Positions 17,149-25,828 are shown, counted from the first letter of the stretch. The stretch is 64,000 nucleotides of DNA from RGIG5057 sp964371585 (GCA_964371585.1 CAYJMD010000002.1:1-64000); one strand, 5' to 3'. Numbers and translations are program-made. The notes: generated by a model not told the origin, from the letters alone.

Positions 17149-18927
17149 TTATTTTAAATTAAATTTCCCAAAGATTTTATCAAAATTTTTAATTGTATTA
17201 ATATCAAGTTTTTCAATTCCATTTTTAACATTATCTAATACACTTAACGAATACATTACTTTATTATCATTATATATTTTACTTTCAACATTAATATTAA
17301 ATTTATTTCTATCTTCAACAGAAAACATATCTTCAATTGTTTTAGGATTATCCATATCAACATTTTCTATTAAATTGACATATACTATATGCTCATTTGA
17401 GCAATATAACGTTTTAACTAGTTTATCATATTCATTTCTACCCGCTTTGTCTGCATCTAGTAACACTCTATAATCACAACCAAACCCTATAAGTATAGAT
17501 ACTATATTATTAACATTAGATGCTCCTGTTGAAGGTATTATATAATACTTATCAACTATTTCTTTTTGTTCTAAATAACTCATAACATAATTATAATCCG
17601 AAACTCCTTCTGTAACTATAAAAATTTTATTTTTATTAAAGACGAAATTAACATAATTTATATTACTTCCCATTGCAATTATTAATGGCGATATAGTATC
17701 TTTCATTGTTATTTTGTCATCTGGATATTTATAATATTTATTACTAATATGAGTATTACCATTATCATCTTTTGCTATTAATCTAATTTTAGATAGATCA
17801 GTATTATCTATCATAAAAGGAGAATGAGTAGTATATATAATTTGATTATTATTTTTAACTATAAACTCAAATAATTTTAATAATTCCTTTTGTGCATTAA
17901 CATGCAAAAACACTCCAGGTTCATCCAATAATATAACTTTATTTTTTATTTCTTTTTTTATAGAATTAGCATATATTTGCAAAAACATTTCAATATACCA
18001 TTTTAATCCGTTACTGCGCTCCTCGAAATTAATATTAGCACCATTTGATTTTATTAAAAAATTTATACTTTTTTCATCAAAAGATACTTTTAATACTATT
18101 TCTTCTTGAATATAATATTTATTAAATATTTTCATTAATATGTTGATTTTTTCATTAATATCATCTTGTATATTAATTTTATCTGATTCATCACTACTTA
18201 ACCAATATTTTTCTAGAAGATTTATATTATAGTCAATACATTTTAGTAATATTTCTAACATATAATTGTTTTCTTTTATATTACTCCTGAAATATTTAGA
18301 TTTTAAAGAGTTATTAGTTATATTAATAATTTCTGGGAACAGAGTGTTTATATTTTTGATATATTTAATTATAGATATAATTTCTTCATACAAATCAATA
18401 TATCTATTTTGAATTTTTTTTATACTATTTTCATCATTTTCAATGTTAAGATATAACTCATTTGGAATATTTTTTATTTTATCAACTATATTTTTTATTT
18501 TATCTTTTTCAAGCATAGAATTATTACTTTTTAAAAAATCAATCATACATCTATCTATTTGTTCTAGTTTTGATATATAATATTTATCATTAGAAATATA
18601 ATTAGATATTCCTCCAGAAATATATCTTTGATTTCCTTTATTTATATTTAATATAGTATTCTCACTTATACCATATTTATCTTTTTCATAATTATATAAA
18701 TTAAAAACTAAACTTATGCTTACATTGGTTCTAGAGTTTTTATTTTTTCTATTAAATAATTGTGTATCTAAACTTTTATCAGATTTTATATTTCCTATTG
18801 CTTCTAATAAATTACTTTTCCCAGATTCATTTTTTCCTATTATTGTAGTTATCTCTCCAACATTTAATCTATTGTTTTTTTCACAAAATGATTTATAGTT
18901 GCTAATTTTTGCTGAATTTAGTTTCAT
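17149..18927 (-). CDS. OLD-like ATPase with TOPRIM domain
   Basis: 592 aa, AGG-rich ribosome site (GGAGG) before the ATG. The AAA/RecF-like ATPase has Walker A IIGKNESGKSN at about 28-38, Walker B VILLDEPGVFLH and the H-loop IIYTTHSPFM. The C-terminal TOPRIM half has IFIVTEGVSDYNY and RVLLDADKAG. The long central coiled-coil region is rich in Asn, Ile and Lys. It is stand-alone, a second OLD-like protein flanking the restriction operon opposite the one at 3112. Its upstream region repeats the 38-nt element found before hsdM. It is probably a DNA-targeting phage-defence protein. Confidence 0.78.
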   Translation of the reverse strand: MKLNSAKISNYKSFCEKNNRLNVGEITTIIGKNESGKSNLLEAIGNIKSDKSLDTQLFNRKNKNSRTNVSISLVFNLYNYEKDKYGISENTILNINKGNQRYISGGISNYISNDKYYISKLEQIDRCMIDFLKSNNSMLEKDKIKNIVDKIKNIPNELYLNIENDENSIKKIQNRYIDLYEEIISIIKYIKNINTLFPEIINITNNSLKSKYFRSNIKENNYMLEILLKCIDYNINLLEKYWLSSDESDKINIQDDINEKINILMKIFNKYYIQEEIVLKVSFDEKSINFLIKSNGANINFEERSNGLKWYIEMFLQIYANSIKKEIKNKVILLDEPGVFLHVNAQKELLKLFEFIVKNNNQIIYTTHSPFMIDNTDLSKIRLIAKDDNGNTHISNKYYKYPDDKITMKDTISPLIIAMGSNINYVNFVFNKNKIFIVTEGVSDYNYVMSYLEQKEIVDKYYIIPSTGASNVNNIVSILIGFGCDYRVLLDADKAGRNEYDKLVKTLYCSNEHIVYVNLIENVDMDNPKTIEDMFSVEDRNKFNINVESKIYNDNKVMYSLSVLDNVKNGIEKLDINTIKNFDKIFGKFNLK

Positions 18928-19025
18928 ATATTTTCCTCCATAAAATTTTTAATTCTACTTAAATTGTATTCTATAATAGTCTTTCAAAAAAAATTTTTTC
19001 TTATTTATATACATATTTTACCATG

Positions 19026-19063
19026 TTTATTTCTTATTTTCCACTGTTCGACTTTATTCGACA
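19026..19063. repeat. 38-nt direct repeat, copy B (tandem 0A boxes)
   Basis: Read on the minus strand it contains TGTCGAA (19057..19063) and AGTCGAA (19047..19053), 10 bases apart. It lies about 100-135 bases upstream of the OLD-like gene and matches 16424..16461. Confidence 0.5.
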
Positions 19064-19096
19064 CTATTTCCGTTTAATTCTATTTAAACATAAAAA

Positions 19097-19124
19097 AATA
19101 CCAATCATATTTCAGATTGATATT
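19097..19124 (-). terminator. Terminator / dispersed hairpin copy 3
   Basis: The stem AATACCAATC / GATTGATATT has the loop ATATTTCA and a T run on the minus strand. It terminates the tRNA-Leu/tRNA-Gly transcript. Its tail (GATGATATTATACTTT, up to 19153) matches the tail of the 2914 copy and runs to the tRNA-Gly 3' end. Confidence 0.6.
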
Positions 19125-19153
19125 AAAAGTACTAGTGCGATGATATTATACTT

Positions 19154-19227
19154 TGGAGCGGAATGTGGGAATCGAACCCACGTCAAAAGATCGGAAGCCT
19201 TTTATTCTGCCACTAAACTAATTCCGC
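19154..19227 (-). tRNA. tRNA-Gly (TCC)
   Basis: The acceptor arms GCGGAAT / ATTCCGC pair, the T-arm has GTTCGATTC, the anticodon loop is CTTCCGA (anticodon TCC), and CCA is encoded. It lies at the right border of the defence island; no second copy of its 3' end is seen to the left. Confidence 0.92.
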
Positions 19228-19237
19228 AAAAAAAATA

Positions 19238-19324
19238 TGGTGCCGAAAGTGGGACTTGAACCCACACGAGTGTAACCCCAGCAGATTTTGAGTCTGCCGT
19301 GTCTGCCAATTCCACCATTTCGAC
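19238..19324 (-). tRNA. tRNA-Leu (CAA)
   Basis: A class II tRNA with a long variable arm. The acceptor GTCGAAA pairs with TTTCGGC, the anticodon stem is GCAGA/TCTGC with loop CTCAAAA (CAA), and CCA is encoded. It is cotranscribed with tRNA-Gly. Confidence 0.92.
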
Positions 19325-19377
19325 CACATATATTATTTTAACATTATTTATTTTACTTTGCAAGTTTATTTACAATT

Positions 19378-20541
19378 TTAACTATTTTTAGTTATATCTT
19401 CATCTATTTTTTTTTGAAGTACTTTAAGTCTTTTAGCTTCATCTACATGATTATGTTTTAGATAGTCTTTTCTTCTTTTTTTACCTTCTTCTAGAAGTGT
19501 CATATCTGCTTCATACTCATAGATATTTCCTCTTATTTTCTCAAATACTAATTCTGTTTTAGCCTCTTTAAGAAAACTTGAATTTATCTCTATTGCATAT
19601 TCTAAACAACTAAGTGCTCTTATATTATCTGATGCACTTGCATATATTTTAGCTAAGTTATAGTAGGCTTTACCTCCATATATAGTTGATGAACGTGCTT
19701 CTTTAAAGTATCTTATTGCTTCTTCATTATTACCTTTCATATAGTTGATAAGTCCTATATTGTAGTATGCACTAAATAACCTTGGTTTATATTCTCCTGC
19801 TTTAACAAAACTTTCTAATGCTTCTTCATGAGATCCTATTTCCATTTGTAGCATTGCTAAGTTATAGTATAGTTCATATGAACTGTCATGATATTTAAGT
19901 GCTTCTTTATATACATTAATAGCGTCCATGTATCTTGCTTTAGATGTATAACATATACCTAAACTTTCTAACGCTTCATAGAAATCAGGTTTTGTTTTTA
20001 TTGAATTACTAAACATGATAATTGCTGTATCTTTTTTATCTGTTTCATCTAGTATTCTTCCTAGTTCATAATATGATTTATAGTCTTTCTTATCAAATTC
20101 AACAGCTTTAGCAAAAGCGTCTGTTGCACTTGCATAATCGTTTATCATTTTATAGCACATTCCTAAATCATAGTACAAGCTTTCAAATTTACCATATCTA
20201 GTTATATAGTTATTAATTCTTTTAATCGCTAGTTCATATTTAGAAGATGACATTGCCATCTTAATTAATCTGTATTTTATATTCCTATTTATTAGCATAT
20301 TATATGATTCTATCATATATATTAGTAATGGTAGTATAAACATAACTACTAATAGTATATTTTGCATATAATTGTGCATATATATATCTAAGACTGCATA
20401 AGTTGAGTAAATCCCAAGTGCAAATGTAGATAATGATATAACATAAAGGTTTATCTTAAAGTTTTTCTTTATATATTTTTCTGCAAGTAATCCATTTAAA
20501 ACAAGTATTATTGTTATTATTATTATTTTTTCAATATGCAT
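19378..20541 (-). CDS. Membrane-anchored TPR protein
   Basis: 387 aa; GGAGGG lies 8 bases before the ATG. The N-terminus has about three hydrophobic segments (residues 4-19, 29-50, 57-82). Seven or so tetratricopeptide repeats follow, for example YYDLGMCYKMINDYASATDA and YYNIGLINYMKGNNEEAIRY. A basic C-terminal tail ends the protein. The TPRs would face the cytoplasm or outside as a protein-docking scaffold; no enzyme motif is seen. It is divergent from murC, with no gene between. Confidence 0.75.
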   Translation of the reverse strand: MHIEKIIIITIILVLNGLLAEKYIKKNFKINLYVISLSTFALGIYSTYAVLDIYMHNYMQNILLVVMFILPLLIYMIESYNMLINRNIKYRLIKMAMSSSKYELAIKRINNYITRYGKFESLYYDLGMCYKMINDYASATDAFAKAVEFDKKDYKSYYELGRILDETDKKDTAIIMFSNSIKTKPDFYEALESLGICYTSKARYMDAINVYKEALKYHDSSYELYYNLAMLQMEIGSHEEALESFVKAGEYKPRLFSAYYNIGLINYMKGNNEEAIRYFKEARSSTIYGGKAYYNLAKIYASASDNIRALSCLEYAIEINSSFLKEAKTELVFEKIRGNIYEYEADMTLLEEGKKRRKDYLKHNHVDEAKRLKVLQKKIDEDITKNS

Positions 20542-20730
20542 AAAAATTTACCCTCCTTTGATTAGAATATTATATACTACCAAAGGGGGAATTTCAAGTT
20601 TTTTAGCATTATATCCAGTTAATAGCATAAAAAAATACTGTATTTTAATAGATATTTTTAGTTATAATTGACTAATAACAATATTTTATGTATAATATTA
20701 AGGTATAGCCACATGTTAGGAGTGATAGAT

Positions 20731-22170
20731 TTGACTCAAAAATCAAATTTAAATTATAGAATAAATGATAATGAAAAAATAAATAAATATAAAAAGATAC
20801 ATATGATTGGTATTGGCGGAAGTAGTATGAGTGCTATTGCTCTTGTACTTAAACAAGCTGGACATATTGTAACTGGTTCAGATAAAACTCAGTCTTCTAT
20901 GACTGATCTATTAGTAAATGAAGGTATAGAAGTATTTATAGGGCATAATGCTAATCTTGTTTTAGATGCAGATGCTGTTATATATACTGCAGCTATAAAT
21001 CAGCACGATTCAGAATTTGTAAGAGCTAAGTCTTTAAATAAGCCTACTTTTGAAAGAGCTGTTTTTTTAGGTATGATGCTTGAAGGATATGAAAAAACTA
21101 TTTGTATTTCTGGTACTCATGGTAAAACTACTACTACTTCTATGACTTCTAGTATTTTCATAGATGCAGGATTACACCCAAATGTACAAATAGGTGGAAA
21201 GTTTAAAAAACTAAACGATTTAAACTATTTAATTGGTGATTCTGACTATTTCATATTAGAATCTTGTGAATATGTAGATAGCTTTTTAAACTTCCCTCAT
21301 CAAACTGCTACAATACTTAATATAGATGAAGATCATTTAGATTATTTCTCTGGTCTTGAAGATATTAAAACTTCTTTTAAAAAGTTTATACTTATGCTAC
21401 CTGAAAATGGTAATTTAATATTAAATCAAGATGATATTAATTGTATGAGTGTTTTAGAAGATGTTAATGATGAAATAAATAAAAAAGATGTTAATGTATA
21501 TACTTTTTCAATAAGTGAATCTACAGCTGATATATATGCTACTAATGTTAGATGTAATGTTAAAGGGTTCTACTCTTTTTATATTAAATGTCCAAAGAAT
21601 TCAAAAAAATACAAATTCTATTTAACAGTTCCTGGACTTCACAATGTATATGATGCACTTGCTGCTATAACAACAGCTTATGCTCATGGTGTAGATTTTG
21701 AAGTTATGCAAAAAAGTTTAAATGCTTTCTGCGGAGCTAAAAGAAGATTTGAACTTAAAAAAGAATTTGATAATAATATTGTTGTATATGATGACTATGC
21801 TCATCATCCTACAGAGGTTAAAGCTACACTTGCTGCTGCTAAACAAAAAGAAAATGCAAGAGTTGTATCTATATTCCAACCTCATACATATACAAGAACT
21901 AAAGAATTAATTGATGATTTTGCTACAGCATTTAATGATAGTGATATTTGTATTATAACAGATATATATGCTGCAAGAGAAATTGATGATGGATCTATAT
22001 CTTCAAAAGATTTTGTAGATAGATTACTTGAAAATAATGTTAATGCTATGTATATAGCTGATTTTAATGAAATAGTTAAATATCTTAAAACTATACTTAA
22101 ACCAAATGATGTTGTTTTAACTATAGGTGCTGGTGATATCACTACACTTTCAGATATGATTGAAATATAA
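20731..22170 (+). CDS. murC: UDP-N-acetylmuramate--L-alanine ligase
   Basis: 479 aa from a TTG at 20731, chosen because AGGAG lies 7 bases upstream; an ATG at 20668 has none. MurC adds L-Ala to UDP-MurNAc in the cytoplasmic phase of peptidoglycan synthesis. The N-terminal Rossmann motif is IHMIGIGGSSMSAIA, the ATP loop is SGTHGKTTTTS, and the C-terminal ligase motif is DDYAHHPTEVKATL. Length is normal. A strong terminator follows. Confidence 0.95.
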   Translation: MTQKSNLNYRINDNEKINKYKKIHMIGIGGSSMSAIALVLKQAGHIVTGSDKTQSSMTDLLVNEGIEVFIGHNANLVLDADAVIYTAAINQHDSEFVRAKSLNKPTFERAVFLGMMLEGYEKTICISGTHGKTTTTSMTSSIFIDAGLHPNVQIGGKFKKLNDLNYLIGDSDYFILESCEYVDSFLNFPHQTATILNIDEDHLDYFSGLEDIKTSFKKFILMLPENGNLILNQDDINCMSVLEDVNDEINKKDVNVYTFSISESTADIYATNVRCNVKGFYSFYIKCPKNSKKYKFYLTVPGLHNVYDALAAITTAYAHGVDFEVMQKSLNAFCGAKRRFELKKEFDNNIVVYDDYAHHPTEVKATLAAAKQKENARVVSIFQPHTYTRTKELIDDFATAFNDSDICIITDIYAAREIDDGSISSKDFVDRLLENNVNAMYIADFNEIVKYLKTILKPNDVVLTIGAGDITTLSDMIEI

Positions 22171-22176
22171 CAAAAA

Positions 22177-22208
22177 ACCAAATGTTAATATAACATTTGG
22201 TCTTTTTT
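22177..22208 (+). terminator. Terminator of murC
   Basis: The stem ACCAAATGTTA / TAACATTTGGT has a 3-base loop and a T run. Confidence 0.88.
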
Positions 22209-22211
22209 AAT

Positions 22212-22664
22212 TTAAGCTGATTTTTCTAAGCTTTCTTCATCAAATACATCTGATGTAGTTAGCTCTACTATAGGTGCTAAAGTAAACTGAGCCATTTGGC
22301 TTAAAATTTCTTCTGCATCGCCTACCATAGGGAATACTTTGTTTTCATACTCATACGGAATATACTCAAGTACAAAATCTCTTGTAACGTTTTTAGCAAT
22401 AAGCGACGATATAAAAATATCTGTTACACTATCAACTTTAGTGTTAACTTCAAGTGTGCCGGCATAATACCTGTCACCTACAGAAATTTTTATCTCATTA
22501 CCATTTTTAAAATTCATTGAGTTGTTATACTCAACTGGTCTAACATTGGTAAAAAAACAAATGTCGATTCCTTCAGAATGAGTAACTAATACCTCTACTC
22601 TTTCTACGTTTAAGATGTTTGCGTTGTCTTTGCGTGTGTTTGCTAAAGCCTTGTCATGAAACAT
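22212..22664 (-). CDS. Unknown 150-aa cytosolic protein, strongly promoted
   Basis: No family recognised and no signal or membrane span. It looks beta-rich in the middle (VEVLVTHSEGIDICFFTNV, ISVGDRYYAGTLEV) with an acidic, helix-prone C-terminus (DAEEILSQMAQF). AGGAGG lies before the ATG, and a perfect consensus promoter with a palindrome in the leader lies upstream, so it should be highly expressed. Codons include more G/C-ending ones (GCG, GTG, GAC) than the neighbours, as in highly expressed or acquired genes. Confidence 0.65.
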   Translation of the reverse strand: MFHDKALANTRKDNANILNVERVEVLVTHSEGIDICFFTNVRPVEYNNSMNFKNGNEIKISVGDRYYAGTLEVNTKVDSVTDIFISSLIAKNVTRDFVLEYIPYEYENKVFPMVGDAEEILSQMAQFTLAPIVELTTSDVFDEESLEKSA

Positions 22665-22713
22665 TTCACATTCCTCCTAAATAATTTTTAGTTTAAAATT
22701 TTCTCCTAAAGAC

Positions 22714-22736
22714 TTGTAACAATAATTATGTTACAA
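22714..22736. promoter_or_regulatory. Palindrome in leader of 22212 gene
   Basis: TTGTAACA, 7 bases, TGTTACAA: a perfect 8-7-8 inverted repeat between the promoter and the ribosome site. It is an operator or an RNA stem. Its TGTAA..TTACA core resembles that of the palindrome before hsdM. Confidence 0.4.
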
Positions 22737-22758
22737 TTTTCTCACAATACGTCTTACT

Positions 22759-22787
22759 ATTATACCATGATATTACAATTATGTCAA
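22759..22787 (-). promoter_or_regulatory. Consensus sigma-A promoter for 22212 gene
   Basis: TTGACA (22782..22787), exactly 17 bases, then TATAAT (22759..22764) on the minus strand. Confidence 0.85.
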
Positions 22788-22879
22788 GTATATTCTTCCT
22801 TTTCATCAAATTTTCACATATTAAACCAATTTTCTACTATTTTTTTACTATTTAGACATAACAAATACTTAAATATTCC

Positions 22880-22908
22880 TTGACATAAGTATGTTAGTAA
22901 TATATAAT
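22880..22908 (+). promoter_or_regulatory. Consensus sigma-A promoter for ychF
   Basis: TTGACA (22880..22885), 17 bases, TATAAT (22903..22908), with the AGGAG ribosome site of ychF 13 bases downstream. Confidence 0.85.
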
Positions 22909-22933
22909 ATATGGTGACAAAGGAGTGGAAATA

Positions 22934-24028
22934 ATGAAATTAGGAATAGTTGGGCTACCAAATGTTGGAAAGTCTACTTTATTTAATGCAATAACAAAAG
23001 CTGGAGCTGAAAGTGCTAATTACCCGTTTTGTACTATAGAACCAAATGTAGGTATAGTTACAGTGCCAGATGAAAGATTAGAAGTTTTAAAAAATTTATA
23101 TGATAGTGATAGAACTTTATATGCTACTATTGAGTTTGTTGATATAGCTGGACTTGTAAGAGGAGCTTCAAAAGGTGAAGGTTTAGGAAACAAATTCCTA
23201 TCTCACATAAGAGAGACTGATAGTATAGTACATATAGTAAGATGTTTTGAAGATGAAGGTATAATACATGTAGAAGGAAAAATAGATCCTATAGATGATA
23301 TTGAAACTATATCTTTAGAGCTTATATTCTCAGATACAGATACAGTTAAATCAAGAATGGAACGTATTTCAAAACAACTTAGAACTGGTGATAAAACAGC
23401 AAAACAAGAGCATGAATTATTAACTAGAATGCTTGCTCATTTAGAAGAGTTAAAACCAGTAAGAAATATGGAATTTACAGATGAGGAAAAAGTTTTACTT
23501 AAAGATTTATACTTAATTACTTTAAAACCTATTATATACGTTGCTAACGTATCTGAAAGCCAAATACCTACTATGGAAGATGATAAATATGTTAAGCTTG
23601 TTAAAGACTATGCTAAAAATGAAAATGCTGAAGTTATAACTTTATGTGCTAAACTTGAAGAGGATTTATCTGAACTTGAAGATGAAGATAAAAAAATGAT
23701 GATGGATGATTATGGTATACAAGAATCAGGACTTGATAAACTTGCTAAAGCTAGTTATTCATTACTTGGACTTATCTCTTACCTTACTGCTGGTAAACAA
23801 GAAGTTAGAGCATGGACTATTACTAAAGGAACTAAAGCTCCAGGTGCTGCAGGTAAAATACATACTGATTTTGAAAGAGGATTTATTAAAGCTGAAATTA
23901 TATCATATGATGCTTTAATAGAAAACGGTTCTATGGCTAAAGCTAGAGAAAAAGGATTAGTTAGACTTGAAGGTAAAGAGTATGTTGTTGAAGATGGAGA
24001 TGTTATTTTATTTAGATTTAATGTTTAA
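22934..24028 (+). CDS. ychF: Redox-regulated ATPase/GTPase YchF (Obg family)
   Basis: 364 aa, started at 22934 with GGAGTGG upstream. YchF/Ola1 is a ribosome-associated ATPase of the Obg group. The P-loop is GLPNVGKST, the switch region is DIAGLVRGASKGEG, and the N-[KT]xD-like site falls at YVANVSE as usual for YchF. The C-terminal TGS domain has RAWTITKGTKAPGAAG and FERGFIKAEI. Length and architecture are canonical. Confidence 0.95.
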   Translation: MKLGIVGLPNVGKSTLFNAITKAGAESANYPFCTIEPNVGIVTVPDERLEVLKNLYDSDRTLYATIEFVDIAGLVRGASKGEGLGNKFLSHIRETDSIVHIVRCFEDEGIIHVEGKIDPIDDIETISLELIFSDTDTVKSRMERISKQLRTGDKTAKQEHELLTRMLAHLEELKPVRNMEFTDEEKVLLKDLYLITLKPIIYVANVSESQIPTMEDDKYVKLVKDYAKNENAEVITLCAKLEEDLSELEDEDKKMMMDDYGIQESGLDKLAKASYSLLGLISYLTAGKQEVRAWTITKGTKAPGAAGKIHTDFERGFIKAEIISYDALIENGSMAKAREKGLVRLEGKEYVVEDGDVILFRFNV

Positions 24029-24118
24029 TTTATTTTAATTTAATATTTTACAGTTATTCTTTTTATTAATAGTTATACTTAAAATAATTATTAACATAAG
24101 TAAATAACATAATTTAAA

Positions 24119-24149
24119 AGTGCAAAATGTTTTTGCGCTTTTTTTTATT
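24119..24149 (+). terminator. Terminator of ychF
   Basis: AGTGCAAAA pairs with TTTTGCGCT (one G-T pair), 3-base loop, long T run. Confidence 0.75.
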
Positions 24150-24165
24150 TTTTTGCAAAAAAGTA

Positions 24166-24194
24166 TTGACATTTTGCGCAAAATTAGTTATAAT
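24166..24194 (+). promoter_or_regulatory. Consensus promoter of the tRNA-Met/Tyr operon
   Basis: TTGACA (24166..24171), 17 bases, TATAAT (24189..24194), about 30 bases before the tRNA-Met gene. Confidence 0.9.
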
Positions 24195-24223
24195 AATATT
24201 GTTCCGCACAGAGAACGCTGTGT

Positions 24224-24300
24224 GGGCCTTTAGCTCAGTTGGTTAGAGCAACCGGCTCATAACCGGTAGGTCCAAGGTTCGAATCCTTGAAGGCCCACCA
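24224..24300 (+). tRNA. tRNA-Met (CAT), elongator type
   Basis: The acceptor GGGCCTT / AAGGCCC is fully paired, the anticodon loop is CTCATAA, the T-loop is TTCGAAT, and CCA is encoded. A paired first base argues against an initiator tRNA. Confidence 0.92.
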
Positions 24301-24310
24301 CTTTATTTTT

Positions 24311-24395
24311 GGGAAGATGTCCGAGTGGTTAAAGGAGGCAGACTGTAAATCTGTTAGCATCGCTTACGATGGTTCGAATCCATCTCTTCCCACCA
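24311..24395 (+). tRNA. tRNA-Tyr (GTA)
   Basis: A class II tRNA of 85 nt. The acceptor GGGAAGA / TCTTCCC pairs, the anticodon is GTA in CTGTAAA, the variable arm is long, and CCA is encoded. It is 10 bases after tRNA-Met. Confidence 0.93.
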
Positions 24396-24412
24396 CTTAA
24401 AGATGGTGAGTC

Positions 24413-24446
24413 AAGAATCAAGATTAACTTCTTGGTTCTTTTTTTA
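24413..24446 (+). terminator. Terminator of tRNA operon
   Basis: AAGAATCAAG / CTTGGTTCTT (one T-G pair) with an 8-base loop and a T run. Confidence 0.8.
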
Positions 24447-24500
24447 TGCATTTATATAATGAAAAACGCTTAAAGTATTATCACTTTAAACGTTTTTATT

Positions 24501-25517
24501 TTAGTTAAATATTGTTTCTATAGTTCCTTTACCATTTGTAGATTTAATAATTACTTTACTTCCATTTACTATTGTAAGCTGTGGAGGTTTATGCCCTATA
24601 TCTGCATCTAATATAACCTGTACATCTAAATCTTTAGTAGCATGTTTAATAGCGTCTTTAAATGTCACATCATAATAACTAGCTTCTGATAGATTTCTAC
24701 CAAACACTATACCAGATATATTTTTAAACCATCCAGCTTCCTTAAACTGAAATATCGTCCTTACTATACTATCACTATTTATCTCATAATTATCGAAATA
24801 CCATATAAATTTATCATCAGGGTACCTAGATATGAATTCTTTAACATAATCGTATTTTGTACCAATTATGTTTGTAAGAACATCGGTGCAACCACCTATT
24901 ATTCTTCCTTCAAGACAAATTTCTTCTTCATCATTTAAATTTTTCCAGCAAACAATTCCATCTGCTCCATATTCTTCAAGACCTGTTATATATTCTATTT
25001 CAGTTTCTTGATAATTTTCAAAACTTGTTTGAATCATATTTTTACCTTCAAGAATATCAATATTTTTCCTTAAACTCTCATCTAAGTTTTTCATCCCAAA
25101 CGAGCAAAAATTAGTTCCATATATTGTTGCTATATCAAGCTTTGTTGTTATGATAAATAGTAGTGCTGTAGGATCAGAATAACCTTGTATCCATTTTAAA
25201 TTATTACTAATATTAGTATAATCAACATAAGGAAGCATTTCAATTAAGAAATCTCCTCCAGCAACACAAGATATATATTTAACATCTTCATTACTATACA
25301 TATCGTTTAATTCTATAGCTCTATCTTTATCGCTAGCACTTCTTCCCTTATCACTAGTTCGTATATTTCTACCTTCTATAACTTTATAGTTATATTCATT
25401 TTCAAATCTTTTGATAGCATTATTTAGTCTATTTATTTTATACCCTTTAACTACACCATCTGACGGAGCAATAACACCTATAGCATTATCATTTTGTAAA
25501 AACTCTGGATATCTCAT
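24501..25517 (-). CDS. LD-carboxypeptidase / MccF-like S66 peptidase
   Basis: 338 aa from the ATG at 25517; another in-frame ATG at 25529 lies nearer the gap and cannot be excluded. S66 serine peptidases trim muropeptides or, as MccF, inactivate microcin C-type peptide-nucleotides. The catalytic Ser is in GYSDPTALLF, Glu in the GGCTDVL region, and His in DADIGHKPPQLT. MRYPEFL and IGVIAPSDGVV are the usual family start. The promoter is hidden by the gap. The MccF-like subgroup is favoured by length and motif spacing, but substrate is not determined. Confidence 0.85.
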   Translation of the reverse strand: MRYPEFLQNDNAIGVIAPSDGVVKGYKINRLNNAIKRFENEYNYKVIEGRNIRTSDKGRSASDKDRAIELNDMYSNEDVKYISCVAGGDFLIEMLPYVDYTNISNNLKWIQGYSDPTALLFIITTKLDIATIYGTNFCSFGMKNLDESLRKNIDILEGKNMIQTSFENYQETEIEYITGLEEYGADGIVCWKNLNDEEEICLEGRIIGGCTDVLTNIIGTKYDYVKEFISRYPDDKFIWYFDNYEINSDSIVRTIFQFKEAGWFKNISGIVFGRNLSEASYYDVTFKDAIKHATKDLDVQVILDADIGHKPPQLTIVNGSKVIIKSTNGKGTIETIFN

Positions 25518-25533
25518 CACATACACCATCCTT

Positions 25534-25633
25534 NNNNNNNNNNNNNNNNNNNNNNNNNNNNNNNNNNNNNNNNNNNNNNNNNNNNNNNNNNNNNNNNNNN
25601 NNNNNNNNNNNNNNNNNNNNNNNNNNNNNNNNN
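25534..25633. other. Scaffold gap (100 Ns)
   Basis: Exactly 100 Ns, the usual placeholder length, so true size is unknown. It hides the promoter of the LD-carboxypeptidase and probably the 5' part of the GC-rich element to its right. Confidence 0.99.
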
Positions 25634-25822
25634 GCAAGTGATATATAATACAAAATACCTGGAGGTACCGGGAGTCGCAAGCCGTAATCATAATATGCAT
25701 GCTAAAGATTACAGTTATACTAAAGCATCCGATCGTATATCAAGCTTGAAGAGATATTAATGTTCATTCTACTAGATAATTGTACATTAAATATTCCATG
25801 CCAGATAGTCAGCAGAGCTAGG
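25634..25822 (+). ncRNA. Possible structured RNA, 5' end lost in gap
   Basis: There is no open frame worth calling. GC-rich islets stand out in this AT-rich genome: CCTGGAGGTACCGGGAGTCG and GCCAGATAGTCAGCAGAGC. Foldable pieces include CGG..CCG closing a C-GCAA-G loop, GTAATC...GATTAC, and ATATTAATGT...ACATTAAATAT. It ends in a strong terminator on the plus strand. It does not match tmRNA, SRP, RNase P, 6S or common riboswitch cores that I could recognise. Confidence 0.35.
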
Positions 25823-25828
25823 ATAAAA

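Noticed and set aside
19154..19324. tRNA-Gly 3' end as the attachment site of an integrated island
   Set aside because: No repeat of the tRNA 3' end (for example GAATCGAACCCAC) was found to the left in the window, and no integrase is present. The other end may be outside, but it cannot be claimed.
24501..25700. 399-codon frame extending the carboxypeptidase across the N gap
   Set aside because: The extension exists only because Ns carry no stops. The family start MRYPEF lies just left of the gap, so the gene begins at 25517 (or 25529).
25659..25750. Cloning-vector polylinker (GGTACC, GCATGC and AAGCTT sites near the gap)
   Set aside because: The sites are not contiguous or in polylinker order and lie in foldable native-looking sequence; chance 6-mers explain them.
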